64,000 nucleotides of DNA from MPNO01 sp965205995 (lineage in GTDB: Bacteria > Pseudomonadota > Alphaproteobacteria > MPNO01). A program made the translations under genes and the position numbers. The stretch lies in NCBI GenBank assembly GCA_965205995.1, contig OZ242200.1, forward strand, positions 2,604,001-2,668,000. The letters are read 5' to 3'. The notes under the pieces were generated by a model. The model saw only the letters and a list, made by a program, of their open reading frames with translations, was not told where the DNA came from and did no database searches. Below, one piece after another: positions 17,656-26,588 of the stretch. Positions within the stretch are counted from its first letter, which is position 1. Each line of letters begins with the position of its first letter.

Positions 17656-18518
17656 AGGCTGCGCCGGAAATAGCGCCCGGTGATGCCGAGCGGCAGCAGG
17701 CGGAGGAGGACGATGGCAACCACGAGCAGCGCGACCTCGCCGACCACCGGGCGGCTGAGAAAGGTGACTGCCTGGCTGACCGCGCCGAACAGGAAGGAGG
17801 CGGCCCCGGTGCCGGCGAGCGCCACCGCCCCGCCGCCGATCACGGTGATGAACGCCTTGACCACGTAGGTGACGCCGATTTCGGGCAGCACGCCCGCGAT
17901 CGGCGCGAGGATCGCGCCGGCGAGCCCGCTCAGCCCGGCGCCGATCCCGAAGGTGGTGGCGTAGACCCGGTCGACATTGACCCCGATGCCGGATGCCATA
18001 TGGGCGTTCTGCATGGTGCCGCGGGCGATCAGCCCCCAGCGCGTGTACTTGAACCCGGCATAGAGGGCCGCCATCAGCGCCAGCGTCACCAGGATGACGA
18101 AGAAGGTGTAGCCGCCCTCCTGATAGGCGCCGATGCGGATCGTCCCGAAGGGCGGGGTGACGCCCTTCTGGTGATAGCCGAGCACGGTCGCGGCCAGCCC
18201 GATCAGGAACAGGCTGAGCCCCCAGGTGGCGAGCACGGTCTCGATCACCCTTCCATAGAGATGGCGGATGATCAGCCGTTCGACGACCACGCCGATGACG
18301 GCCACCGTGACCGGGGCGACCACCAGCATGGCGAGCCAGAAATTGACCCCCGCGCCATAGCTGATGATGAAGGCGTAGCCGCCCATCATCAGGAACTCGC
18401 CATGGGCGAAGTTGATCACGCCCATCATGCCGAAAATGATCGCCAGCCCGATGCTGATCAGCGCCAGGCTGGCGACCGAGTAGAGGATCTGGATGACGAC
18501 AACGACCGCAAGGTCCAT
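17652..18518 (-). CDS. urtB: UrtB/LivH-like ABC transporter permease
   Basis: 288-residue permease, all hydrophobic helices, with the LivH-family N-terminus (SLALISIGLAIIFGMMGVIN followed by FAHGEF). It lacks the extra N-terminal periplasmic domain that many true UrtB proteins carry, so the system could equally be an amide (FmdE-like) transporter. It overlaps the next permease by 4 bp. It begins 39 bp after the binding-protein gene, completing an A-B-C-D-E order. Confidence 0.88.
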   Translation of the reverse strand: MDLAVVVVIQILYSVASLALISIGLAIIFGMMGVINFAHGEFLMMGGYAFIISYGAGVNFWLAMLVVAPVTVAVIGVVVERLIIRHLYGRVIETVLATWGLSLFLIGLAATVLGYHQKGVTPPFGTIRIGAYQEGGYTFFVILVTLALMAALYAGFKYTRWGLIARGTMQNAHMASGIGVNVDRVYATTFGIGAGLSGLAGAILAPIAGVLPEIGVTYVVKAFITVIGGGAVALAGTGAASFLFGAVSQAVTFLSRPVVGEVALLVVAIVLLRLLPLGITGRYFRRSL

Positions 18519-18557
18519 GTGCGGCCCGTTACGGCTGCAATCCCGTCCCCCGCCGGA

Positions 18558-19796
18558 TCAGATCTTGGGCTCGTACATCACATTGGTGTCGGGCCTGGCG
18601 ATCAGGTCGCACTGGTTGCCGGTATTGGTCGGCGGCACCTGGGCGACCTTCTTCTGGATCTCGAACTTTCCGCCCTTCGCCTGGCCGATATACATGTCCA
18701 TTGTGCAGTGATGGGTCTTGGCGTCCATGATGAGCGAACCGCCCGGCCCGTCGATGGTGAGCCCGGCCTCGAGCACCTCGATGACCTTTTCGCGCTTGGC
18801 GGTGCCCGCCTTGTTGACCGCCGCGGCCCAGAAATGCCAGCCATACCAGTCCTTCGGCGGGACGTCGGTGAGATAGCCGTAATCGGTGCCGTTGCGCTTG
18901 CGGAACTCGGCGAGCCATTTCTTGTTGAACGCCAGATCGAGGTCCTCGTAATACGAGTAGCAGGTGAGGATTCCGTCGGCGATCTCGGGCGGCATGCGCA
19001 CCACCTCGCCGGCCGCGCCGAAGGTGGTCGACACCATCGGGATGCGCTTGTTCATGCCGGCCGACGCCCACTGGCCGTAGAACGAGGCGTGCGCCGGACC
19101 CACGAAGACGTTCATCACGAAATCGGGCTTGGCCGCCTGGATCTTGCTGATGGTCGGGCCGAACTGGTTGACGGTGAGCGGGAAGAACTCCTCGCCCACC
19201 ACCTTGCCGCCGGCTTCCTTGACCGCCTTCTGGATCCACTTGGCGGTGATCTGGCCGTAATTATAGTCGGCGGCCATGATATAGACCTTCTTGCCCCATC
19301 GCTTCATCGCCTCGCCCGACAGCAGGTCGACATAGCCGCCCGGCGTGGAGCCGGTGGCGAAGAAGTTGCGGTCGCACACCCCGCCCTCGTAGTTGGTGTT
19401 GTAGAAATAGAGGGTGTTGAGCTTGTGCAGGATCGGCCGGATCACCTCGCGCGAGGAGCTGGTCAGCCCGCCCTGGACCACCGCCACCCGGTCGCGCAGC
19501 ACCATCTGCCGGGCGTACTGGTTGTAGGCCTGCATCTGCGACTGCGAGTCGTAGGACTTGACCTCGAGCTTCTTGCCGAGCACGCCGCCGGCCGCGTTGA
19601 TCTCGTCGATCGCCATTTCGGCGCAGGCCCACTGGTTCTTGCCGAAGAGCTGCAGATCTCCGGAAAGGTCGTAGATCGCCCCGCCCTTGATCGTGTCGGC
19701 GGCCGATGCGCCCTTGGGCCAGAAAGAGGGTCCGGCGGCGAGCGTCGCGGCACCCGCGACGGATGTCTTGATGAACGAACGGCGTTTTACGGTCAT
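18558..19796 (-). CDS. UrtA/FmdD/AmiC-type ABC substrate-binding protein
   Basis: 412-residue binding protein of the Peripla_BP_5 class (urea, short amides, branched-chain amino acids). The ATG at 19796 gives a twin-arginine-type leader (KRRSFIKTSVAG) with an AxA-like cleavage region (GASAADTIKGG). IYDLSGDLQLFG, EINAAGGVLGKKLEV and YFYNTNYEGGVCDRNFF match the family ligand-binding region. A strong purine-rich site (GGGAGG) precedes the start. It is the first gene of the seven-gene operon running to 11839. Coupling to an amidase argues for an amide- or urea-type ligand. Confidence 0.88.
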   Translation of the reverse strand: MTVKRRSFIKTSVAGAATLAAGPSFWPKGASAADTIKGGAIYDLSGDLQLFGKNQWACAEMAIDEINAAGGVLGKKLEVKSYDSQSQMQAYNQYARQMVLRDRVAVVQGGLTSSSREVIRPILHKLNTLYFYNTNYEGGVCDRNFFATGSTPGGYVDLLSGEAMKRWGKKVYIMAADYNYGQITAKWIQKAVKEAGGKVVGEEFFPLTVNQFGPTISKIQAAKPDFVMNVFVGPAHASFYGQWASAGMNKRIPMVSTTFGAAGEVVRMPPEIADGILTCYSYYEDLDLAFNKKWLAEFRKRNGTDYGYLTDVPPKDWYGWHFWAAAVNKAGTAKREKVIEVLEAGLTIDGPGGSLIMDAKTHHCTMDMYIGQAKGGKFEIQKKVAQVPPTNTGNQCDLIARPDTNVMYEPKI

Positions 19797-19984
19797 GGTC
19801 CTCCCTCCGGTTCGCCCGCATTTGCGCAGCGGGTCGCAGGGTGCCGGGTGGGGCGCCCCGATTGACGTGACGAGACGGTAGCAACCCCCTATCCGGGCGA
19901 CAAGGCCGCTTTGTGGGATGCGCGGTTGCGCGCGGGCTCCGGCGCCCAATAGACTTTCGCGGAACGACCGGAGGGAGAGAGCTC

Positions 19985-21685
19985 ATGGCTGGCAAAGTGC
20001 GGATTGCGCATCTGGCGGGACCGTCGGCGACGATCCAGAACACCCCGCCGCTGGTGACCTCGAACAAGGCGAGACGGAAACACGGCCTGCCGCCCTTGAC
20101 CGGTGTCGACGGGACGGCGCTGCCCTATGACGCGCTGCGCGGGCAACGCCTGGCCGCCCCGGCCAAAATCTATGTCGAGCAGTTTTCCGCCCACCCGCTG
20201 GAAGCCGACGCGGCGGCGCTCTACGCCCCGCCGGACGGCTATATCGGCGCCGACGGCGCGTTCAGCGCGGAACGCCGGTCGCCCGGCGACAAGCCGGTCT
20301 ACGAGATCGAGATGTCGCCCGAGGACGGACTCTACCCCCTGCCTTATATGGCGCGGCAGGCGGACGGCGCGGCCTGGGAGGAGGAATGCGCGACCCCGGG
20401 CGCCCCCGACGAGCAGGCGCGCCAGGGGTTCTACCCGGACGGGTCGCGGAGCTTCGAGGAGATCGACCGCCTGATGGTCGACGATGCCGGCATCGCCAGC
20501 GCCATCTCGGCGCTCGCCGATGTCGATTTCTATCGCGGCGTGCCGCCCGGCGGGTATCGCGGCGGCCTCGCCGAAGACCTGCGCAGCGATATCGGCGACG
20601 GCGACATTCCGGCGGAGCGGCGCGGCGCGGATTTCTTTCCCTACAAGCCCTTCCACCTCGCCGCGCCGCCGCCCCGCCCGACGCTGGCCAAGGCGACCAA
20701 CGACATGCAGGCGCTGGTCTTCAACGTCGACTATGACGGGGTGATCTGGACCCAGGGCAGCCCCGATGTCGAGGACAGCGCCTACTGGTTCAACCTGCTG
20801 ATCGACACCGCCAAGCCGATCTGCGGCGTCGCCGCCCAGCGCCCCCAGGGCCAGATCAGCAATGACGGCCCGGCCAATATCGTCGACTGCGTGCGCTATA
20901 TCGCATCCCGCGTCTGGGCCGACGCCGACGGGCGCGACCGTTGCGGCGCCGTCGTCATCCAGGAACAGCAGATCTTCGCCGCCCGCGAGGTCGCCAAGGT
21001 CGACGCCAGGCCGGGCGGCTACGTGGCGACCGGCGGGCATGGCGGGATCATCGGCCAGGTCCACTATACCGGCCGCTTCATGCTCACCTATCTGCCGGTC
21101 TACCGGCATACCGGCGGCTCGGAGGTGAATCTGAGCCGCCTGCCTTCCTCGACGACCGCCGTCCGGGCCGGCGCGGACGGGCGGATCGAGCGCTTCGACA
21201 TCGCGGTCAAGGACGCGGACGGCAATCTGCTGGCGGATGCGATCCCCGTGGTCTCGATCGACAAGAACGGCTGCTATGCCGGGATCGAGATCGGCGACGA
21301 CCCGGCGCTGGAACAGGATCTTGCCGCCTCGGTCGCGCACAAGCTCTCGCTCGGCCGGCTCGCCGGCTTCGTGGTCGAGGGTCTGGTTCCCTACGGAATC
21401 AACACCTCGGCCGCCCGGGACTCGGTGCTCTCAAGGGCGACCGCCTGCGGCATCCCGGTGGTCCGGGTCGGGCGCGGCCACACCCAGGGTTTCGCCGACT
21501 ACAGCGACGACCAGATCTCGGGCGCCAATCTGACGGCGACCAAGGCGCGGCTCCTGCTGATGGCCTGCCTGCTGCGCTTCGGGTCGCTGCCGCCGGCCGC
21601 CGATCCCGACAACCCGACCGCAGCCGAGCTCGCCGCGATCCGCGACGCGCTGGCGCAATACCAGGCGGTGTTCGACACCCACTGA
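19985..21685 (+). CDS. Asparaginase-fold protein with divergent active site
   Basis: 566-residue protein with the two-part asparaginase I/II architecture, much longer than the usual 330. The N-terminal segment (VRIAHLAGPSATIQN) aligns with the TGGTI region. A large insertion (about residues 60-230) follows. Then VDYDGVIWTQGSPDVEDSAYWF aligns with the VVTHGTDTMEETA block, and GIPVVRVGRGHTQ...GANLTATKARLLLM matches the C-terminal domain. The key TD pair of the HGTDT block is replaced by QGSPD (257-261), so ordinary asparaginase chemistry may be lost. The start at 19985 follows GGAGGGAGAG. It is divergent from the amide-type ABC operon. It may be a lyase/hydrolase of unusual amides or a non-catalytic relative. 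Confidence 0.75.
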   Translation: MAGKVRIAHLAGPSATIQNTPPLVTSNKARRKHGLPPLTGVDGTALPYDALRGQRLAAPAKIYVEQFSAHPLEADAAALYAPPDGYIGADGAFSAERRSPGDKPVYEIEMSPEDGLYPLPYMARQADGAAWEEECATPGAPDEQARQGFYPDGSRSFEEIDRLMVDDAGIASAISALADVDFYRGVPPGGYRGGLAEDLRSDIGDGDIPAERRGADFFPYKPFHLAAPPPRPTLAKATNDMQALVFNVDYDGVIWTQGSPDVEDSAYWFNLLIDTAKPICGVAAQRPQGQISNDGPANIVDCVRYIASRVWADADGRDRCGAVVIQEQQIFAAREVAKVDARPGGYVATGGHGGIIGQVHYTGRFMLTYLPVYRHTGGSEVNLSRLPSSTTAVRAGADGRIERFDIAVKDADGNLLADAIPVVSIDKNGCYAGIEIGDDPALEQDLAASVAHKLSLGRLAGFVVEGLVPYGINTSAARDSVLSRATACGIPVVRVGRGHTQGFADYSDDQISGANLTATKARLLLMACLLRFGSLPPAADPDNPTAAELAAIRDALAQYQAVFDTH

Positions 21686-21689
21686 CCGG

Positions 21690-22445
21690 TCAGGCGATCG
21701 AGACGTTCCACGCGCCGCAGACATGGATCGTCTGGCCGGCGACGTAGCGCCCGTCCGGCCCGCACAGATGCCGGACCATGGCGGCGATCTCCTGGACGGT
21801 GCCCATCCGCCCCATCGGGATCGGGTTTTCCCGGAAATGCGCCGGCAGATGCCCGGCCACCTCGTAATTGTCGATGCTGCCGGGGGAGACGCAGTTGACG
21901 TTGATGTTGTGCGGCGCGAGCTCGACGGCGAGCGCGGCGCTCATCCCGGCGAGCCCGGCCTTGGCGGCGGCGACCGCGCAGCGGTTCCTGACCCCGCGAT
22001 GGCCGGACACCCCGCCGATATTGACGATCGACCCGCCGCCGGCGGCGATCAGATGGGGCGCCGCATGGCGGATGCAGAGGAAGGCGGAATCGACGGTGTT
22101 GGCCTGGACGTCGCGCCATTCCTCGTAAGTCGTCTCCGCGACCGGCTTGGCGATCCGGTGGGAGACGTTGTTGACCAGGATGTCGAGCCGGCCGAACGCG
22201 GCGACGGTCTCCTCGATCAGCCCCCTCGCCTGGTCGGGATCGCTGACATCGGCGAGGTGGACCCGGGCCCTGCCGCCGGCGGCCCCGACCTCGCCTGCGA
22301 TCTGGTTCGCCGCCTCGGCCGAGCGCCTGCCGTTGACCGTCACCGACGCGCCGGCATCGGCGAAGGCGAGCGCGATCGCGCGGCCGATGCCGCGCACGCT
22401 CCCGGTTACAATGGCGACCTTCGATTCGAGCTCGCGCCGGCTCAT
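21690..22445 (-). CDS. SDR family oxidoreductase (atypical active site)
   Basis: 251-residue short-chain dehydrogenase. The cofactor motif is TGSVRGIG (residues 14-21), NNVSH follows strand 4, and the active-site Ser is in IGGVSG. The YxxxK position reads V158-AAA-K162, so the catalytic Tyr is absent; some SDR subgroups have this RxxVxAAKAG pattern. The C-terminus VAGQTIHVCGAWN is standard. AGGAG precedes the ATG. It is convergent with the asparaginase-fold gene (4 bp apart) and divergent from the alpha/beta hydrolase. Confidence 0.9.
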   Translation of the reverse strand: MSRRELESKVAIVTGSVRGIGRAIALAFADAGASVTVNGRRSAEAANQIAGEVGAAGGRARVHLADVSDPDQARGLIEETVAAFGRLDILVNNVSHRIAKPVAETTYEEWRDVQANTVDSAFLCIRHAAPHLIAAGGGSIVNIGGVSGHRGVRNRCAVAAAKAGLAGMSAALAVELAPHNINVNCVSPGSIDNYEVAGHLPAHFRENPIPMGRMGTVQEIAAMVRHLCGPDGRYVAGQTIHVCGAWNVSIA

Positions 22446-22545
22446 CCGCTACTCCTATCCACGGGTTCGCAACGACCGAGAATACCGCGTTAAGATCGCC
22501 GGGACCAAAGTGCCGCCGCGCGGATCGAAGGAATCGGGAGGGACC

Positions 22546-23346
22546 ATGCCTATCGCCCGGGTCGGGGATATCGGCCTCAACTACCGGATCGACGGGAAGG
22601 ACGACGCGCCCTGGATCACCTTCACGACGGGGATGACCAACGACCTCACCATGTGGGACCCGCATGTCGAGGCGCTGGCGGCGACGCACCGCCTGCTGCG
22701 TTTCGACACGCGCGGCCACGGCGACAGCGAGGCGACGCCCGCGCCCTACACGCTCGACATGCTGATCGGCGACATCACGGGGCTGTGGGATGCGCTCGGG
22801 ATCGAGCGCTCCACCCTGGTCGGGCTCGGGCTCGGCGGGGTGGTCGCGATCGGGCTCGCGCTGTCGCGCGGCGACCGGCTCGACGCGCTGGTTCCGGTCG
22901 CCTGCCGGTCGGAGCCGGCGCCGCAATACCGCGCGATCTGGCCGCCGATGATCGAACGCGCCAAGGCGGGCGGAATCGCGGCCATCGCCGAGACCACGGC
23001 GGAGCGCTGGTTCCCCGAAGCGTTCCGCGCGGCCAACCCCGAGGTGATGGAAAAGATCCGCCGGATGATCCTCAAGACATCGCTCGACGGCTATCTCGGC
23101 TGTATCGCGGCGCTCTTGACGATGGACTACACCGCGGGGCTTCCGGCGATCGGCGTGCCTGTGCTGCTGGTCTCGGGCGCCGAGGACCGGGTTGGCGCGC
23201 CGCCCGCGGTGATGCAGACGATGGCCGAGGCGATCCCGGACGCAAGGCATGTCTCGCTGCCCGCGGCCGGCCATATCTGCACGGTCGCCAATCCCGGCGC
23301 CTTCGACGAAGCCCTCATCGCGTTTCTCAACGAAATACAGGGATAG
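22546..23346 (+). CDS. Alpha/beta hydrolase-fold protein lacking the Ser nucleophile
   Basis: 266 residues most like 3-oxoadipate enol-lactonase/PcaD-type hydrolases: WDPHVEAL, LLRFDTRGHGDSEAT and a C-terminal AAGHICTVANPGAF with the catalytic His. The acid is likely in VSGAEDRV. The nucleophile elbow reads G93-L94-G95-L96-G97 instead of GxSxG, so the nucleophile is glycine. The start at 22546 follows GGGAGGG. The RidA gene begins 5 bp after its stop, so they are co-transcribed. It may be a pseudo-enzyme, or use a nucleophile-independent mechanism as some dioxygenase-like alpha/beta hydrolases do. Confidence 0.88.
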   Translation: MPIARVGDIGLNYRIDGKDDAPWITFTTGMTNDLTMWDPHVEALAATHRLLRFDTRGHGDSEATPAPYTLDMLIGDITGLWDALGIERSTLVGLGLGGVVAIGLALSRGDRLDALVPVACRSEPAPQYRAIWPPMIERAKAGGIAAIAETTAERWFPEAFRAANPEVMEKIRRMILKTSLDGYLGCIAALLTMDYTAGLPAIGVPVLLVSGAEDRVGAPPAVMQTMAEAIPDARHVSLPAAGHICTVANPGAFDEALIAFLNEIQG

Positions 23347-23351
23347 CCCGC

Positions 23352-23744
23352 ATGTTCAAAGCAACCAACCCCGACGGCGTCTGCCCGCCCTTCCGTCACT
23401 ACGTCCATTCGATAGAGGTCCCCGCCAACGCGCGCTGGCTGGTGGTCTCGGGCCAGGTCGGCACGCGTCCCGACGGCGCCATTCCGGACGGCATCGAAGC
23501 CCAGACCGAGGCGGCGTGGAACAATGTGGTGAAGATCCTCGAAGCCAGCGGGATGGGGGTCGAGGACATCGTGATGGTCACCCAGTACCTCACCCGGGTC
23601 GAGGACCGGGACGCCCATATGGCGATCCGCAACCGGTTCCTCGGCGACCACAAGCCGACCTCGACCCTCCTCTTCGTCTCGGCGCTGGCCCAGCCCGAGA
23701 TGGTCGTCGAGGTCGAGATCAAGGCCGCGCAAGCCGTCGCCTGA
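23352..23744 (+). CDS. RidA family protein (second)
   Basis: 130-residue Rid-superfamily protein: WLVVSGQVGTRPDG, QTEAAWNNVVKILEASGM and MVVEVEIKAAQAV at the C-terminus. The catalytic-type Arg before the last strand seen in RidA proper is not obvious (the segment is TSTLLFVSALAQPEM), so it may belong to a Rid subgroup with another activity. It starts 5 bp after the alpha/beta hydrolase and is followed 22 bp later by an MFS transporter. The three probably form one transcription unit. Confidence 0.87.
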   Translation: MFKATNPDGVCPPFRHYVHSIEVPANARWLVVSGQVGTRPDGAIPDGIEAQTEAAWNNVVKILEASGMGVEDIVMVTQYLTRVEDRDAHMAIRNRFLGDHKPTSTLLFVSALAQPEMVVEVEIKAAQAVA

Positions 23745-23766
23745 GCGCGCTTCGCCACGCCGCCGC

Positions 23767-24963
23767 ATGGCGATCGCGGTCTCGCCGCTCGTCCTCGTCG
23801 CCGCGTTCTGCCTGGCGCTGACCGGCGTCAACCTGTCCTTCATGGTGGTCGCGGCGCTGCTGCCGACGCTGATCGAGGCGTGGTCGCTGAGCGAAATCGA
23901 GGCGGGCTGGCTCGGCGGGGTCTTCTTCGCCGGCTATATCGCGACGGTTCCGGTGCTTTCGAGCCTCGCCGACCGGATCGACCCCAGGCGGATCTATCTC
24001 GCCTCGGCCCTGATCGGGGCGGGCGCCTCGCTCGGCTTCGCGCTCCTCGCCGACGGCTTCTGGTCGGCGCTGTTCTGGCGCTTCTTCGCCGGCGTCGGGC
24101 TCGCCGGCACCTACATGCCGGGGCTCAAGGCGATGAGCGACCACGTGCCCGATGCGATGCGCTCGCGCGCGTCGGGCTACTACGCCTCGGTGTTCGCCAT
24201 CGGATCGGCGCTCTCCTTCATCGTCGGCGGCGAGGCGGCGGCCGGGTGGGGCTGGCGCTGGGCCTTCGCGGTGGCGGGTCTCGGCTTCGCGCTCGCCTTC
24301 CTGCTGATCTTTCTCGTCCTGCCCCGCCAGGCGCCGGGCGGCGCGCCGCGCCCGTTGGAGTTCCGGCCAATCTTCCGCAACCGCAAGGCGATGGCCTATG
24401 TGCTCGCCAATTTCGGCGGACTGTTCGAATCGGTGGGGCTGAGGATCTGGCTGGTCCCCTATCTGGTCTTCCTCCAGAAGCGCCCCGGCGAGGAGCCCGC
24501 TTTGCTGTCGCCGACGACGATCGCCGCCGGGATCGCGCTCCTCGGGGTCGCCGGAGCGCTCGCCCTGTCGGAGTTGGGCGAACGCTTCGGCGTCCGCCTT
24601 GTGCTGATCTGGGCCGGGCTCGTCTCGCTCGCCGTCATGATCGCCACCGGCGCCGCGGTCGGGCTCGATTACCGGCTGGTCGTGGTCCTGCTGGTCGCCT
24701 GCGCGGTGCTCAATTACGGGCGCACCGGGCCGACGACGACGGGCGCCCTGCTCAACGCCGATCCCGGGCTCCAGGGAACCACGATGGGGATCTTCGCCTT
24801 CATCGGCTTCGCCGGCGCGCTGGTCGGCCCGGTCGCCTTCGGGACCGCGCTCGAAGCCGCCGGCGGGCGCGGCGATCCGGCGGCCTGGATCTGGGGCTTT
24901 GCGGCCGTGGCAATGGGCGCGGTGCTGACCGCCGGCGCGATCGCCGGCCTCGCCAGGAAATAG
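23767..24963 (+). CDS. MFS transporter
   Basis: 398-residue major facilitator superfamily protein with about twelve hydrophobic helices. The loop-2 motif reads GYIATVPVLSSLADRIDPRRIY, and the central loop (RQAPGGAPRPLEFRPIF) separates two six-helix halves. It is the last gene of the hydrolase-RidA unit, so it probably moves the substrate or product of that pathway. The direction and solute cannot be told. A fragment resembling one arm of the intergenic repeat family (GCCGCGTATCGAAGGAGC) lies just after the stop, around 24971. Confidence 0.88.
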   Translation: MAIAVSPLVLVAAFCLALTGVNLSFMVVAALLPTLIEAWSLSEIEAGWLGGVFFAGYIATVPVLSSLADRIDPRRIYLASALIGAGASLGFALLADGFWSALFWRFFAGVGLAGTYMPGLKAMSDHVPDAMRSRASGYYASVFAIGSALSFIVGGEAAAGWGWRWAFAVAGLGFALAFLLIFLVLPRQAPGGAPRPLEFRPIFRNRKAMAYVLANFGGLFESVGLRIWLVPYLVFLQKRPGEEPALLSPTTIAAGIALLGVAGALALSELGERFGVRLVLIWAGLVSLAVMIATGAAVGLDYRLVVVLLVACAVLNYGRTGPTTTGALLNADPGLQGTTMGIFAFIGFAGALVGPVAFGTALEAAGGRGDPAAWIWGFAAVAMGAVLTAGAIAGLARK

Positions 24964-25027
24964 CGGTAAAGCCGCGTATCGAAGGAGCGGCGGGACGGGG
25001 AGAAGACCTCCCCGCCCGGTCTCGCCG

Positions 25028-26012
25028 CTACATCATCGAGCGATAGCCGGTCTCCTTGAGCTTTGGCCCGTTCACCGGGTCGGCCTTGATGATTTCCTTC
25101 CAGCCGAGCTCGTGGGCGTATTGGAGATAGCGCTTGGCGTCCTCGGGCGCGTATTTGAAGAACGTCATCCCGTGCTTCTTCAAGGTGACGTCCTCGTCCC
25201 TAAAGGCTTGGGCCATCTTTTCGTCGGTCACGGCCTCGACCTTGAGGGCGAGTCGCTCGAGCGTCGCGCGAGTATCGGCCGAGAGCTTGCGCCAGACCTC
25301 CCCGCGGATCAGGATCGGATCGTCCACCGACTCGAAGGGGTGGTCGATCACGAACTTGGTCACCTCGTGGAGGGCACGGTCGGCCACGCCGATCCGGGCC
25401 CAGCCGAGCCCGTCGACGACACCCCTCTCGAGCGCGGTATGCGTTTCGGACGGCTTCATCAGCACCGTGGTCCGCCGAGCGCGCCGATCAGGTGCGAATA
25501 GGCCCCACCGCCGCGGAATTTCATGCCCTTGAAGTCGGGCTTGGCGCGCGGCTTCTCACGGGTATAGATGCGGAATCCTCCGGGCGGGCCGCCGACATGC
25601 GCGAGATAGATCGTGTCGGTCTTCTCGGCGTGGATCTTGCGCATCAGGTCGTAGAACCCCGATTTGCGCCGTTCGGGGACGGTCATGTTGGAGAACAGCC
25701 CGGCCCGGGCCACCGGAAGCGAGCCCTTGTAATAGGCGGTCGCGGTCAGCAGCGTGTCGATGACGCCGTCCTGCAGCGCACCGAATTGCTCGAACGCCGG
25801 CACCACCTCGCTGGCGCCGAGATATTTGATCTTGAGCTTACCCTTGAGCTCCGCGTTGACCAAGTCCTTGAACCAGATCATCGGCTCGCTGAGCAGGAAC
25901 GGCCGCGGCCAGGGGACGAGGGCGTTGAGCTCGGTCTCCGCGCTCGCCCGGTTGGGACCCGGCGCCGCGGCACGGCGCCGATAAGGCATCCTCTCACTGT
26001 CGATTTTCGCAT
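25028..26012 (-). pseudogene. TRAP substrate-binding protein DctP (system 2), two frameshifts
   Basis: Coding sequence for a secreted TRAP binding protein interrupted twice. The natural start is ATG at 26012 after AAGGGAGG, giving MRKSTVRGCLIGAV. Near 25973 the frame shifts (one base missing in GTGCCGCGG), after which the signal peptide continues as APGPNRASA followed by ETELNALVPWPRPF. Near 25470 a second single-base loss (GGACCACG instead of an expected GGAACCACG) breaks GGAYSHLIGALGG / LMKPSETHTALERG. Both halves are otherwise well conserved, so the damage is recent or due to sequencing. The permease genes of this system upstream are intact. Confidence 0.82.
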
Positions 26013-26093
26013 CGTTTCAACCTCCCTTTCGCCCGGCCGAATTTGTCGGGCTTGTTGTGTTGGCTCGATGTTATGGGCAATCCGATCGTGTTG

Positions 26094-26588
26094 CTACTCC
26101 TTCGAAAGCCGCCGATAGCTCTCTCGCGCGAGCCTCAGGAACTCGATCGCGCAAAGCCCCATCCCGAGACAGACCGCAGCGATCAGCGGGTATTTGGGCA
26201 CCGGGAAATTGCCGATCGTCTGCACGCCGCGGACGTAGTTCTTCCAGCTTTCGAGCCCGGCGTAATAGGCCACGAAGGCGCAGGTCCCGGCGCAGAGCAG
26301 GGCGACCCAGACACTCAGCAGGTTCTGGGTGCGCGGCGCAAGCGCGTTGACCACGAGGTCGATCCGCACATGCCCGCCGAGTCGCCGGACCAGCCAGGCC
26401 ATCCCGAAGAACGGGATGAAGACGATCAAATGCTCCGTCCATTCGTTCACCCAGGCCAAAGGCAGGCTCAGGAAGTACCGGCCGAGCACGTCGATCACGA
26501 CGAGCGTCATCGCGAGCAGGATCGCGATGCCGGACAGAACCGCCAGCGCAACCACGACTCCGTCATAGAATTTGACCATCGGCTTCAT
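26094..26588 (-). CDS. dctQ: TRAP transporter small permease, DctQ (system 2)
   Basis: 164-residue small TRAP permease with four hydrophobic helices. VLGRYFLSLPLAWVNEWTEHL, containing the WxxE pattern, and GGHVRIDLVV are typical DctQ features. The ATG at 26588 overlaps the DctM stop by 4 bp (ATGA), fixing the start. The order within this unit is M-Q-P, unlike the P-Q-M order of systems 1 and 3. The binding-protein start is 81 bp downstream. Confidence 0.92.
   Translation of the reverse strand: MKPMVKFYDGVVVALAVLSGIAILLAMTLVVIDVLGRYFLSLPLAWVNEWTEHLIVFIPFFGMAWLVRRLGGHVRIDLVVNALAPRTQNLLSVWVALLCAGTCAFVAYYAGLESWKNYVRGVQTIGNFPVPKYPLIAAVCLGMGLCAIEFLRLARESYRRLSKE

Noticed and set aside
25455..25480. 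Programmed frameshift in the TRAP system 2 binding protein
   Set aside because: No slippery heptamer or downstream structure is evident, and a second indel occurs in the same gene; mutation or sequencing error is simpler.
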